A stretch of DNA of 64,000 nt, taken from assembly GCF_001881565.1 (NCBI RefSeq), contig NZ_MPDJ01000003.1:652526-716525 (forward strand), in the 5' to 3' direction. The translations under genes were made by a program, and so were the position numbers. Below the pieces are notes generated by a model. The model did not search any database. It was not told the origin of the DNA and was given only the letters and a program-made list of their open reading frames with translations. The stretch's first letter is position 1. The number at the start of each line of letters is the position of its first letter. This stretch comes from Eisenbergiella tayi (lineage in GTDB: Bacteria > Bacillota > Clostridia > Lachnospirales > Lachnospiraceae). Positions 53,977 to 62,364 of this stretch are shown here, piece after piece.

Positions 53977-54447
53977 ATGAAGGATAAGTACAGGAACCTG
54001 CCCACAGTTCTGTTTTGGCTATATATTGCCGCAGTACTGCGCATCACCGTATTTCGTCCGGGGTTCCTTCCTGTGGAACTGCTGAAAAACGGAAGCATAA
54101 ACCTCACTTTATTTCAGGGCTATGTCCCGCTGCTTAAAAAGGATGACTGGTTCCGTTTCCTTTATTTATTTGTGGGGAATATCATATGGTTTGTGCCCTT
54201 CGGAATGTACCTGGAGCATAAATCCCGGGGGAAAAGGTCATGGAAGATTGTTCTGGGCGGTTTCCTTTTTTCCCTGACTATCGAGAGCCTGCAGTATCTT
54301 TTCGGCACAGGCTATTCGGAATTGGATGATTTGATACTGAATACTGCCGGTGTATTTGCAGGCGCGGTCTTTGTAAAGGGGATAAAACGGCATGCTGTTC
54401 GCGGAGGAGGGAAACCTTACGTTAATGCGGAAGGTAAAGACTCATAA
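53977..54447 (+). CDS. VanZ-like membrane protein
   Basis: A 156-residue membrane protein with four predicted helices and the VanZ-family pattern: FLYLFVGNIIWFVPFGMYLEH, then SLTIESLQYLFGTGYSELDDLILNTAGVFAGA with the conserved E-x-x-Q and D-D-x-x-x-N-x-x-G. VanZ-like proteins affect glycopeptide (teicoplanin/lipoglycopeptide) susceptibility in some bacteria; most homologues have unknown roles. The start is uncertain between 53929 and 53977; only the latter has a Gly-rich site (GAGGGG), about 12 bases away. It is convergent with the histidine kinase gene of the BcrA-type operon, 2 bases apart. Confidence 0.87.
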   Translation: MKDKYRNLPTVLFWLYIAAVLRITVFRPGFLPVELLKNGSINLTLFQGYVPLLKKDDWFRFLYLFVGNIIWFVPFGMYLEHKSRGKRSWKIVLGGFLFSLTIESLQYLFGTGYSELDDLILNTAGVFAGAVFVKGIKRHAVRGGGKPYVNAEGKDS

Positions 54448-54449
54448 AT

Positions 54450-55373
54450 TCAGGTATCGTCAGACTTATCTGCGCAGGGCAGCAGAAGGCGTATTGCCAG
54501 CATGCCTTCTTCCAGCCGCGCGTCCAGCCGGCCGCCCATCTGTTCGGCCAGCAGCTTTGCCACCGACATGCCCAGTCCGCTGCCTTGGGCATTTCTGGAA
54601 GCATCCTTCCGGTAGAAACGATGGAAAATCTGTTCCGCATCTTTTTCCGTAAATCCTTCCGCGGGGTTGCGAAAAGTGAGAACCGCCTGTCCCGCAGTGC
54701 ATTCCAGGGAAATGGAGGCTTCCTTTTGCCCGTATTTGAGGCAGTTGGAGGTCAGGTTGTGGAAGATCCGCAGCAGCCCGTTTTCATCGGCAGATACCCA
54801 CAGGGGTTCATCCGTAAGACGCAGGGTAAGTTTCAATCCTGCCTTTTCAAATTCCCCGTAGAAGGCCAGGATATGCTCCTTAAACAGATGGGTGATATCC
54901 AGCCTTTCCTGCTTCAGGGGAAGCTCCTGGTTTTCCAGGCGGCTGTACTCATACAGCTGGGCAATCAGCTGGTTCAGATATGCGGTACGCCTTTGTACCA
55001 CGTCCAGGTTTTCTTTTTGTTCCGGGCTTAATTCTTCTTCTCCAATCAATTCCAGGTATCCGGAAATACTCGTGAGAGGAGTCCGCAGATCATGGGAAAT
55101 ATTAGTGATTTCGGCAAGGATTTCCTGTTCCCGCATGCTTTCCATGCGGCTTTTGGCAAAGGAGGCATCGATGTACCGGTTGATTTCTCCGGCAAGCTCC
55201 TGCAGGTGTGTGTCGGGAGATTCCGCAGTCAGATGCCGCAGGGAAATTCCTTCGTCATTGATTTCCTTCAGATCCCTGCGGATAAGCAGAAGACCGCGGC
55301 GCAGGGAAAAGAGGCGCATGGCCAGCGCCAGAACAATAAGGAACAAAAGAATACATAATATTTTACAGACCAT
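54450..55373 (-). CDS. Sensor histidine kinase with minimal membrane input
   Basis: A 307-residue kinase with one N-terminal helix (about 3-22), a short linker without an obvious extracellular domain, a HisKA motif with H94 in ITNISHDLRTPLT, and the ATPase lobe (N box NLTSNCLKYG, G box QGSGLGMSVAKLLAEQMGG). Lack of a sensing domain is typical of kinases that work with an ABC transporter which itself detects the antibiotic peptide. It is the last gene of the operon RR - ATPase - permease - kinase, 28 bases after the permease. A Bce/BcrR-like resistance role is inferred. Confidence 0.9.
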   Translation of the reverse strand: MVCKILCILLFLIVLALAMRLFSLRRGLLLIRRDLKEINDEGISLRHLTAESPDTHLQELAGEINRYIDASFAKSRMESMREQEILAEITNISHDLRTPLTSISGYLELIGEEELSPEQKENLDVVQRRTAYLNQLIAQLYEYSRLENQELPLKQERLDITHLFKEHILAFYGEFEKAGLKLTLRLTDEPLWVSADENGLLRIFHNLTSNCLKYGQKEASISLECTAGQAVLTFRNPAEGFTEKDAEQIFHRFYRKDASRNAQGSGLGMSVAKLLAEQMGGRLDARLEEGMLAIRLLLPCADKSDDT

Positions 55374-55401
55374 AGCACTGCCTCTTTTCCATGTTTTTTT
55401 A

Positions 55402-56172
55402 TTACCGTATCTCCCGTTTCTTCAGCCAGAAAATCCCGGCACAGAGAAAGATCAGGGCTCCGCCCAGGCCGGAGAGATAGCAGCGCAGCATTCTTATGGG
55501 AGTATCCCAGTAAAAATGAATGCCTGCATTGTCGAAGGTAAGACCAAGCATGCTCGCGGGACACCATTCCGCGGCTTCTGAAAAAATCGGGTATTTCATT
55601 CCCAGGAAACGGAAAAGATAGGGAAGGATATACACAATAAATAATATCGGAAGAATGCCTGATATGCTGTTTCCGATGTTGAAAATAAAGCAGAAGCCGA
55701 TGGAGAGCATAAAAACACACAGGGGGTAGCCTCCGAGCAGGGCATGAACCAGATAATACCATTCCCCTTCATTGCTGTGTTCCAGAAACAGCCAGGATAA
55801 ACATACTAAAACAGCCGGCAGGATCAGATAGACAAGAGTGCATATCAGCAGCTGCACCAGGAATTTTCCCAGATAAATACTGCTGCGGGGAATACCGAAG
55901 GCCACGCTGTTTTTAAGGGGAGACTGTCTGTTGCGGGAGTTATTCTCCATAAAGCCGGCAAAAACCAGTGTGAGGGGGAAAATACCGGACATGGAGGTAA
56001 AAATGCCGTTGAATGCAAAATAGGTATTGGCATAGGCGAACCCAGGCCGCCTTCCGAAAAAGGCAAGTACTGCGACCATCAGAAAAATAAGCCCCAGGCA
56101 TACCAGTATTGTGTTCTGCAGTCCCCGGTTGTTCCGCTGCCGGTACCATTCACTTTTCATATAATTAAGCAT
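55402..56172 (-). CDS. ABC-2 type permease (lantibiotic/bacitracin immunity-like)
   Basis: A 256-residue membrane protein with six predicted helices, beginning MLNYMKSEWYRQRN, typical of ABC-2 permeases of the BcrB/LanE-G type. The third codon ATG (56172) was chosen because GGGAGG sits eight bases before it; the first ATG at 56178 is too close to the site. Its start overlaps the end of the ATPase gene. With the ATPase it likely removes or shields membrane-acting peptides. Confidence 0.85.
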   Translation of the reverse strand: MLNYMKSEWYRQRNNRGLQNTILVCLGLIFLMVAVLAFFGRRPGFAYANTYFAFNGIFTSMSGIFPLTLVFAGFMENNSRNRQSPLKNSVAFGIPRSSIYLGKFLVQLLICTLVYLILPAVLVCLSWLFLEHSNEGEWYYLVHALLGGYPLCVFMLSIGFCFIFNIGNSISGILPILFIVYILPYLFRFLGMKYPIFSEAAEWCPASMLGLTFDNAGIHFYWDTPIRMLRCYLSGLGGALIFLCAGIFWLKKREIR

Positions 56173-57088
56173 CTGCATTCCCTCCCATCAGATTCATATA
56201 GTAATCCTCCAGCTCTATATTCAGTGCGCTGATGGCATGCAGGCCGATTCCATGAAGAATGGCGGCCCTGCTGATTTCTTCCTTCCGTTCAGGAGGGGCG
56301 TAGATATGAAAATGTCCATCCGGTAATATTTTGTATTCTGTAATCCCCAGCTCCTTCTCCAGGATAACCGCCATCTGTCCCGCATCGTCAACCTCAAGTA
56401 TGATATAGGTGCCGCACTTGTCCTTCAGTTCCTTTGCGGATATCTGTTCCAGCATTTTCCCGTGGGACAGAAAACCGTATTGTGTAGCCAGATTTTCCAG
56501 CTCCGAGAGGATATGGCTGGAGATCAGAAGGGTAATGCCGTTTTCCTGGTTCAGCCTGAGAAGGATATTGCGGATTTCCAGGATCCCTTCCGGATCCAGG
56601 CCGTTGATGGGTTCGTCCAGAACCAGAAATTCAGGGGCGGCGAGCATCGCAAGGGCAAGGCCAAGACGCTGCTTCATTCCCATGGAAAAATTCCGGTACT
56701 TCTTTTTCCCCGTATTTCCAAGCCCCACCATATCCAGCAGCCGGGATATGGTTTCCTTTTCCGGAATCCCGAACTGGAGACGGTAATATTCCAGATTCTG
56801 CCGGGCCGAAAGATCACCGTAAAAGCCGGGTTCTTCTATCAGGGTTCCGATCCGGCGGCGGACGCGCTGTTCTTTTTTCTCGGGGATTTTCCCGAAAAGC
56901 CGTATTTCTCCCCGATCGATCCGGGTCTGTCCGGATATCAGACGCATCAGCGTCGATTTGCCGGCACCGTTGCTGCCCACCAGCCCGTAGATGGAGCCTC
57001 TGGGGATTTCCATCGTTATATCCTGCAGTACAGGGACATTCCTGTATCTTTTTTCCACCTGATTCATTGTCAGTACTGATTCACTCAT
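56165..57088 (-). CDS. ABC transporter ATPase (BcrA-like)
   Basis: A 307-residue ATPase with Walker A GSNGAGKST (residues 38-46), signature NFSMGMKQR (132-140) and Walker B EFLVLDEPINGLDPEG (D157/E158). The C-terminal 80 residues are an extra regulatory region (EDYYMNLMGGNADA at the end). This form of signature and length is found in BcrA and lantibiotic-immunity ATPases. It energises the permease encoded next and follows the response regulator after 79 bases. Confidence 0.92.
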   Translation of the reverse strand: MSESVLTMNQVEKRYRNVPVLQDITMEIPRGSIYGLVGSNGAGKSTLMRLISGQTRIDRGEIRLFGKIPEKKEQRVRRRIGTLIEEPGFYGDLSARQNLEYYRLQFGIPEKETISRLLDMVGLGNTGKKKYRNFSMGMKQRLGLALAMLAAPEFLVLDEPINGLDPEGILEIRNILLRLNQENGITLLISSHILSELENLATQYGFLSHGKMLEQISAKELKDKCGTYIILEVDDAGQMAVILEKELGITEYKILPDGHFHIYAPPERKEEISRAAILHGIGLHAISALNIELEDYYMNLMGGNADA

Positions 57089-57167
57089 GGAAAATTCTCC
57101 TTTCTTGTTGTTTCCTTCAGGATAGCCTTAATTTTTTTAGCAGTCCTATGGAAAGTATAAAGAAAGT

Positions 57168-57863
57168 TTAAAGATTTATTTTGTAGCCGATGCCCCACAC
57201 GGTCTGTATATATTCTTCGTCGGTAAGGGCTGCCAGCTTTTTGCGGATATTGCTGATGTGGACGCTGACGGCGTTGTCTTCCCCGTAAAAGTCGCTGTTC
57301 CATACGGACTGGTACAGGTTCTCCCTGGAAAATACCTTTTGAGGATTGGCCATTAACAGCTGAAGGAGAAGGAATTCATGGGTGGTGAGGGGGATTTCTT
57401 CCCCTCTGAGCAGTACCCTGTGGCTCTCCGGATATAATTCCAGCTCCCTGCAGGTTAGCTTCTGAGGGGAGGAGGCGTCCGCCTGTACGGCGGAATAGTC
57501 GCCGGCCCTGCGAAGCTGTGCCTGGATTCTTGCCAGAAGCTCCTGTTTTTCAAAGGGTTTGGTGATGTAATCGTCAGCGCCTGCTCCCAGAACATTGACC
57601 TTATCGGAAAGCCCGGCTTTGGCAGTCAGGGCTATGACAGGCATCCGCAGTGTCTTACGGATTTCCGTAAGAAGTTCTTCACCGGACAGCCCCGGGAGCA
57701 TTAAGTCCAGCAGAACAAGATCATAGGTGTTCAGCTTAAGCAGCAGCCGGCCTTCTGTGCCGGAAAAAGCGGTTTCCGCTTCGTAGCCTGCCCGTTCCAG
57801 GATTTTCTTTAAGAGAGTATTGATATCAGCGTCATCTTCTATGACTAATATTTTATTTTTCAT
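57168..57863 (-). CDS. OmpR-type response regulator
   Basis: A 231-residue regulator with a receiver domain (D10/D11, phospho-acceptor D53 in LLDLMLPG, K in YITKPFE) and a C-terminal OmpR-type winged helix (about 130-230, with HEFLLLQLLMANPQKVFSRENLYQSVW). AAGGAG precedes the start. It is the first gene of the operon and is separated from its kinase by the two ABC genes, which suggests the four genes move and act as one resistance module. Its targets probably include this operon. Confidence 0.93.
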   Translation of the reverse strand: MKNKILVIEDDADINTLLKKILERAGYEAETAFSGTEGRLLLKLNTYDLVLLDLMLPGLSGEELLTEIRKTLRMPVIALTAKAGLSDKVNVLGAGADDYITKPFEKQELLARIQAQLRRAGDYSAVQADASSPQKLTCRELELYPESHRVLLRGEEIPLTTHEFLLLQLLMANPQKVFSRENLYQSVWNSDFYGEDNAVSVHISNIRKKLAALTDEEYIQTVWGIGYKINL

Positions 57864-58002
57864 AAATGGCTCCTTACAGGGAAAACGGCATTTTGTTTTT
57901 CGGGTTATCAGGTACAGCCTGCATTGGAAATCTTGTCTGGTATACCTGCCTGTAGCTTAACAGATAGAGTGGGAAAAGGTCAATGCCGCTTTTTGAACAG
58001 AT

Positions 58003-58031
58003 GCAATACAACAAATTAGAGTATGTATTGC
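58003..58031 (+). promoter_or_regulatory. Operator-like inverted repeat before the XRE gene
   Basis: GCAATACA-N13-TGTATTGC is a perfect 8 bp dyad over a weak promoter-like TTGAAC (57994-57999) and TAGAGT (58018-58023). A second small dyad, CTATGA-TTG-TCATAG, follows at 58058-58072. Both fit autoregulation by the XRE protein. Confidence 0.5.
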
Positions 58032-58091
58032 GACCTGTTCGGGAAAACTATGCATTGCTATGATTGTCATAGAAAATGCGAGGTGATACCT

Positions 58092-58469
58092 ATGGAGAAA
58101 GAGGATAATCAGCCGGATGAGAAGCAGAGAAAGAAAAAAGAAGAGAAGATGCTTAATCTGGAAATAGGCGGAAGGCTTAAGGAATTCCGGAAAAATGGAA
58201 AATATACCCAGGAGCAGTTTGCGGAGGTTTTGGAAGTGAATGTGGAGCATTACCGTAAATTGGAAAATGGGAAATATGCCTTAAGTCTTAAGAAACTGGA
58301 GACTTTATCCAAAAAATATAATCTCAATCTGGACTATCTGATAACCGGTACGAAGGACAGCCGGGAGTTTAATGTGGAGGCTTATCTTGCCAACTGTGAT
58401 CGTGATCAGAGAAATGATTTTATCGAACGCGTCCTTTTATATATGAAGAATCTGATGCTGAATTCCTGA
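58092..58469 (+). CDS. XRE-family transcriptional regulator
   Basis: A 125-residue regulator with a charged N-terminal extension rich in Lys and Glu (1-20), a Cro/C1-type helix-turn-helix (about 26-80, GGRLKEFRKNGKYTQEQFAEVL and KLENGKYALSLKKLETLSKKY), and a 40-residue helical tail. The ATG at 58092 has GAGGTG in front. An inverted repeat at 58003 is a plausible site for self-control. It is divergent from the BcrA-type operon but its target is not certain. It is followed by a terminator, so it is a single-gene unit. Confidence 0.9.
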   Translation: MEKEDNQPDEKQRKKKEEKMLNLEIGGRLKEFRKNGKYTQEQFAEVLEVNVEHYRKLENGKYALSLKKLETLSKKYNLNLDYLITGTKDSREFNVEAYLANCDRDQRNDFIERVLLYMKNLMLNS

Positions 58470-58498
58470 AGAGGTTCCGGGTGCGGATAGAATGAAGG

Positions 58499-58557
58499 GC
58501 AGCAGAAAGGCCAGGCTTATCCTTATGGGATATTCGGACTTTTCTGCTGCTGTTTTT
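58499..58557 (+). terminator. Terminator of the XRE gene
   Basis: GCAGCAGAAA (58499-58508) pairs with TTTCTGCTGC (58541-58550), with a long loop, followed by TGTTTTTT. Confidence 0.75.
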
Positions 58558-58603
58558 TATGATTTTATAGGGGCGGAAATATCCCCGCGTAAGCCAGGGA
58601 CAC

Positions 58604-58632
58604 TTGACAAGTATCCGAACTCGGACTAGAAT
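58604..58632 (+). promoter_or_regulatory. marR-type gene promoter with operator in the spacer
   Basis: TTGACA (58604-58609) and TAGAAT (58627-58632) flank a 17-base spacer that contains ATCCGAACTCGGACT (58613-58627), a dyad TCCGA-N2-TCGGA. Binding would block RNA polymerase, a clear autoregulation site. Confidence 0.85.
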
Positions 58633-58667
58633 GAATATATTCTTATAAATTCAAGGAGGGTTTTCCG

Positions 58668-59102
58668 ATGAAGCAGGAGAGTAAAAAAGTATTTGGATTG
58701 ATGAATCAGCAATTTAAGGAACTGACCGCAATCTATCACCGGGCTGCCTGTCAGCACGGCATTTCCGATAATGAGTTTTGGGTGTTATATGCGCTTTTCG
58801 TTTTTGAAGAGGAACAATCACAACAGAGTATCAGTGAAATGTGGTCGCTTCCCAAACAGACCGTTAATTCTGTTGTATCGGGCATGATCAAAAAAGGGCA
58901 TGTTTATCTGGAAACAATACCGGGGACACGGAATAAGAAGGTGATCCGTCTGACAGAAGAGGGGAAGAGATTCGGGGAAAGTGTTATTTTTCCTATATAC
59001 GATGCGGAGCAGCGTGCAGTCGATAATATGACTTTGCAGGAACAGCAGCTTTGTACGGAGCTGTTGGCAAAATACATTTCATTTTTAGATAAGGAAATCT
59101 GA
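58668..59102 (+). CDS. MarR-family transcriptional regulator
   Basis: A 144-residue regulator with the winged helix of the MarR family (about 45-115, SISEMWSLPKQTVNSVVSGMIKKGHVYLETIPGTRNKKVIRLTEEG) between dimerisation helices. AAGGAGG precedes the ATG. The same 15-base dyad lies in its own promoter and twice in front of the AI-2E transporter operon downstream, so it should repress both. The ligand releasing it is unknown. A terminator separates it from the transporter gene. Confidence 0.93.
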   Translation: MKQESKKVFGLMNQQFKELTAIYHRAACQHGISDNEFWVLYALFVFEEEQSQQSISEMWSLPKQTVNSVVSGMIKKGHVYLETIPGTRNKKVIRLTEEGKRFGESVIFPIYDAEQRAVDNMTLQEQQLCTELLAKYISFLDKEI

Positions 59103-59125
59103 TAAACAGCCTGTCCTTTTTGGGG

Positions 59126-59178
59126 CCTGTATACTGCTGTACATGTAATATCTGTACAGCAGCATACAGGTCTTTTTT
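59126..59178 (+). terminator. Terminator of the marR-type gene
   Basis: CCTGTAT.CTGCTGTACA pairs with TGTACAGCAG.ATACAGG (17 pairs, one mismatch), followed by TCTTTTTT. Confidence 0.85.
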
Positions 59179-59197
59179 CGTCCTGACTGTCCGATGC

Positions 59198-59247
59198 TTG
59201 ACAAGTATCCGAAATCGGACTATAATATAAACATCCGAAATCGGACT
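59198..59247 (+). promoter_or_regulatory. Promoter of the AI-2E operon with two MarR operators
   Basis: TTGACA (59198-59203), 17 bases, TATAAT (59221-59226). The spacer contains ATCCGAAATCGGACT (59207-59221), and an identical second copy (59233-59247) starts at about the transcript start. Copy centres are 26 bases apart. Confidence 0.9.
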
Positions 59248-59296
59248 CTTTTGCAGGACAGAAAAGACTGATAAAAAAGGAAGGGACTTCGCATTG

Positions 59297-60445
59297 ATGA
59301 ATGAAAAAAACAGGCAGACTTTATTTTTAATCGTATTCGGCATTCTCTTGTTTGCCGTCGTTATGAATTTTTCCGTTGTACTGACATTTCTCAGGAGAAT
59401 TACAGACTTGCTTTTCCCTATATTGTTAGGGCTGCTGTTTGCCTTTGTCCTGAATGTACCAATGACTGGCTTTGAAAAGCTTTTGACCCGTCTGTCGGCC
59501 AGGGCAAAGCATGAACCTTCAATCAGGCTTTTACATGGAATGAGCCTTATGCTGACATTATTGTGCATTGCGCTTGTGATCTTCCTTGCCTTTGCCCTGG
59601 TGCTGCCGGAGTTGGCTGAATCTGCAAAAAGCGTATGGCCGCTTCTGAAAGAACAATGGCCGGTATGGACAGAACAGCTGAAAGCTTGCCGGATTGATCT
59701 TTCCGCAATTTCAGGCTGGGCGGCGAAGCTGGATATGAAAACACTGGCAGGAGGCGCTGACAATGTCATGGGCTCCGCGATGCAGGCAGCGGCTTCAACC
59801 GTATCCGGCGTTGCCAATACCGTATTTGGATTGGTGATATCCATTTATATCCTTATTAGTAAGAGTACGCTGGGACCGCAGGTCAGGAAGCTGATCGGCG
59901 CGAACCTGAAAAAAAGCACCGCAGAACGTATCTGTTCCATCGCTTCCCTTATCCGGGAAACCTATAGCAAATTTCTGTCGGGACAGTGTGTGGAGGCAAT
60001 TTTGCTGGGCTGTCTGATCGTTCTCGCTTTTAGTCTGTTCCGGCTTCCTTACGCCGGACTGACCGGATTCCTGACCAGTCTGTTTGCTTTCGTACCCTAT
60101 GTCGGGGCTTTTGCCTCCTGCTTTATAGGTGCTTTGCTGACATTGCTTGCAGCGCCGTCTAAGGTTCTTCTTTGTGTACTTGTTTATTTGGCGGTTCAGT
60201 TTATTGAGAATCAATTTATTTATCCTCACGTGGTGGGAAACTCGGTCGGTCTGTCCCCGCTGTGGACACTGATTGCCGCTTTGCTGGGAGGCAAAATGTT
60301 CGGCCTTCCAGGCATTATCTTTTTTATTCCGCTGGTGGCTGTCATTTATTCGCTGGTTCGTGAGAATACCAATCGGAAGCTGAAAAAACAGGCCGCTGCA
60401 GGCGGGTCTGCCGGAATAAAAGGGGTATCGGATCAGAAAGGGTGA
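59297..60445 (+). CDS. AI-2E family transporter
   Basis: A 382-residue membrane protein with about eight helices and a soluble middle region, of the PerM/YdiK/AI-2E family (LFPILLGLLFAFVLNVP at the start; QFIENQFIYPHVVGNSVGLSPLWTL in the C-terminal half, diagnostic of the family). Members export autoinducer-2 in some cases, others exchange Na+/H+; the substrate here is not known. The ATG at 59297 has GGAAGGG upstream. It starts an operon with the glycosyltransferase (gap of 4 bases) and is under the double MarR operator. Confidence 0.9.
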   Translation: MNEKNRQTLFLIVFGILLFAVVMNFSVVLTFLRRITDLLFPILLGLLFAFVLNVPMTGFEKLLTRLSARAKHEPSIRLLHGMSLMLTLLCIALVIFLAFALVLPELAESAKSVWPLLKEQWPVWTEQLKACRIDLSAISGWAAKLDMKTLAGGADNVMGSAMQAAASTVSGVANTVFGLVISIYILISKSTLGPQVRKLIGANLKKSTAERICSIASLIRETYSKFLSGQCVEAILLGCLIVLAFSLFRLPYAGLTGFLTSLFAFVPYVGAFASCFIGALLTLLAAPSKVLLCVLVYLAVQFIENQFIYPHVVGNSVGLSPLWTLIAALLGGKMFGLPGIIFFIPLVAVIYSLVRENTNRKLKKQAAAGGSAGIKGVSDQKG

Positions 60446-60449
60446 TTTT

Positions 60450-61667
60450 ATGAAAATAGCATTATTCAGCGAAACGTATCTACCCCAAATCAACGGGGTT
60501 GCAACACATATAAAAACTTTGAAGGAAGGTCTGGAAACGCTTGGACACAGGGTCCTGGTGGTTACGGCAGACCCAAAGGCAGCCGGACATTACGTGGAGC
60601 ATGGTATACTCCATTGTCCTGCGGCAGAACTGAAAGATTTGTACGGTTATGGTATGGCGGCTTCCTATAGCCCGGAGCGTATGCGCTTTATTAAGGAGTT
60701 TTCCCCCGATATTGCCCATGTCCATACGGAATTCGGAATCGGGTCCACCGGTCTGGAGACCGCAAGGGAACTGAGAATCCCCTTGATTTATACACTGCAT
60801 ACCATGTGGGATGAGTATCTGCATTACATTGCTTCACCGACTCTTTTTCCTGCGGTCCGCAGGCTTGTTTATGCCTATATACGGTATTTCGCAAAACAGG
60901 CCGACGCTATTATCGGGCCATCGGAAAAAGTACAGAAGTTCCTGGACACTTGCGGTGCAGGCAGAAAAGTCAATATGATAGCCAATGCGGTGGAATTCGA
61001 CAGGTTTTCCCCGGAACAGGCAGACCGTACGGTTACGGCAAGACTCCGATGTGTCTATGGGCTTAGTCCTGACAATCTGGTTATCTGTTTCTGCGGACGG
61101 CTGGCACGGGAGAAAAGCGTGGATGTATTGATTGATTATTTTGCTGTCTGCCAAAGGGCGGATGAACGGATTAGATTGATGATTATCGGGGACGGACCTG
61201 AACTGGCGGAGCTTAAAAGCCGGGTCAGGCTGCTGGGTCTTACAGATGCCGTGATATTCACAGGCGCAGTCCCTCATGATTCTGTCAGGGAGGTATATGC
61301 CTGCTGCGACCTGTATGCCACGGCCTCCCGTTCGGAGGTCAATTCCATATCCATGCTGGAAGCTATGGCTATGGGGCTGCCTGTCCTGTATATAAAGGAT
61401 GAGGCTAATGCAGGACAGGTGACGGACGGGGTAAACGGGTATATTTTCCGTAATGCGGAGGAACTGTGTGCTGCCGTTTTTCATTATCGGGATCGCAGTG
61501 AGGCGGAAAAACAGCAGCTGCGTTCCTCCACGAGGCTATCCGTATGCTGCGCCAATCAGATCAATATGGCGGGACATGTGGAGGCTGTCTATATAAGCCA
61601 GATAAAGAGGAAAGCGGCAATTAGGAAAGAGATTGGAAAAGGAGGCGGTCCGGATGGCAATGCTTGA
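60450..61667 (+). CDS. GT4 glycosyltransferase, lipid glycosyltransferase-like
   Basis: A 405-residue two-Rossmann-domain enzyme of family GT4 (GT-B fold), with the N-terminal acceptor motif SETYLPQINGVATHIKTL, LHTMWDEYLHY, and the donor-site E-x7-E (E296 and E304 in SEVNSISMLEAM). The sequence resembles diacylglycerol glucosyltransferases that make membrane glycolipids from UDP-sugar. The last 40 residues are unusually basic and Ala-rich. It follows the AI-2E gene after 4 bases and overlaps the next gene by 14. Glycolipid synthesis would explain its membrane-protein neighbours; the acceptor is inferred. Confidence 0.88.
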   Translation: MKIALFSETYLPQINGVATHIKTLKEGLETLGHRVLVVTADPKAAGHYVEHGILHCPAAELKDLYGYGMAASYSPERMRFIKEFSPDIAHVHTEFGIGSTGLETARELRIPLIYTLHTMWDEYLHYIASPTLFPAVRRLVYAYIRYFAKQADAIIGPSEKVQKFLDTCGAGRKVNMIANAVEFDRFSPEQADRTVTARLRCVYGLSPDNLVICFCGRLAREKSVDVLIDYFAVCQRADERIRLMIIGDGPELAELKSRVRLLGLTDAVIFTGAVPHDSVREVYACCDLYATASRSEVNSISMLEAMAMGLPVLYIKDEANAGQVTDGVNGYIFRNAEELCAAVFHYRDRSEAEKQQLRSSTRLSVCCANQINMAGHVEAVYISQIKRKAAIRKEIGKGGGPDGNA

Positions 61668-62337
61668 TATTTTGCTCCTGTTTCTCGTGGGAAATGTACT
61701 TGGTTTTGTACTGGAAACATTATACTGTTATCTGCTTACGGGAAAATATGTGAGCCGCCGCGGGGTAGTTTACGGCCCCTTTAACCAGATTTATGGATTT
61801 GGAGCCGTTTTGATGACCCTGCTTCTGAAGTCCCTTGCAGAGAAAAGCCTGCCGGCGCTGTTTATCGGCAGTGCGGTTCTGGGTGGGATTTTTGAAATCG
61901 GATGCAGTCTTTTTCAGGAAAAAACCTATGGAACGGTGTCCTGGGAATATTCCGGACAGCGTTTCGCTTTCTTCGGCGGGCGGACAAGCCTGAAATTTAT
62001 GTTTTTCTGGGGAATCCTGGGTACTGTTTATATCGGTGTGCTCCACCCGATCCTGTTTGCATTCTTCGGCAGGATACCGTTATCCGTCAAGGCACCTGTG
62101 GTACTCGCATTAACTCTTTTTCTTATTTATGATCTCTGGCTTTCCTATGTGGCAGTCGGAAGATGGAGAAAGCGGCTGTGCGGTACGCCCGGATCCGGAC
62201 GGCTGGATGCATGGCTGGATGAGAAATTTACAGATGAACGGATGAAAAAGCTCTATCCGGCCATGCGTGCCGCTGACCGCGGAAACAGTGCTTCCGGCAG
62301 CAGAAAAAAGACGATGAGGAAAATGTGGGGCGGATAA
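61654..62337 (+). CDS. CmpB-like membrane protein (putative ABC transporter permease)
   Basis: A 227-residue protein with five or six helices, starting with LFLVGNVLGFVLETLYCYLLTGKYVSRRGVVYGPFNQIYGFGA, which is diagnostic of the ABC_trans_CmpB family (PF06541), widespread in Clostridia and of unknown mechanism. The C-terminus is basic. The ATG at 61654 has AAGGAGG in front and overlaps the glycosyltransferase by 14 bases, so they are coupled. The family is annotated as a transporter part, but no ATPase is present nearby. Confidence 0.85.
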   Translation: MAMLDILLLFLVGNVLGFVLETLYCYLLTGKYVSRRGVVYGPFNQIYGFGAVLMTLLLKSLAEKSLPALFIGSAVLGGIFEIGCSLFQEKTYGTVSWEYSGQRFAFFGGRTSLKFMFFWGILGTVYIGVLHPILFAFFGRIPLSVKAPVVLALTLFLIYDLWLSYVAVGRWRKRLCGTPGSGRLDAWLDEKFTDERMKKLYPAMRAADRGNSASGSRKKTMRKMWGG

Positions 62338-62364
62338 ATACAGCGCGGATACGTCAGCTCCCCA

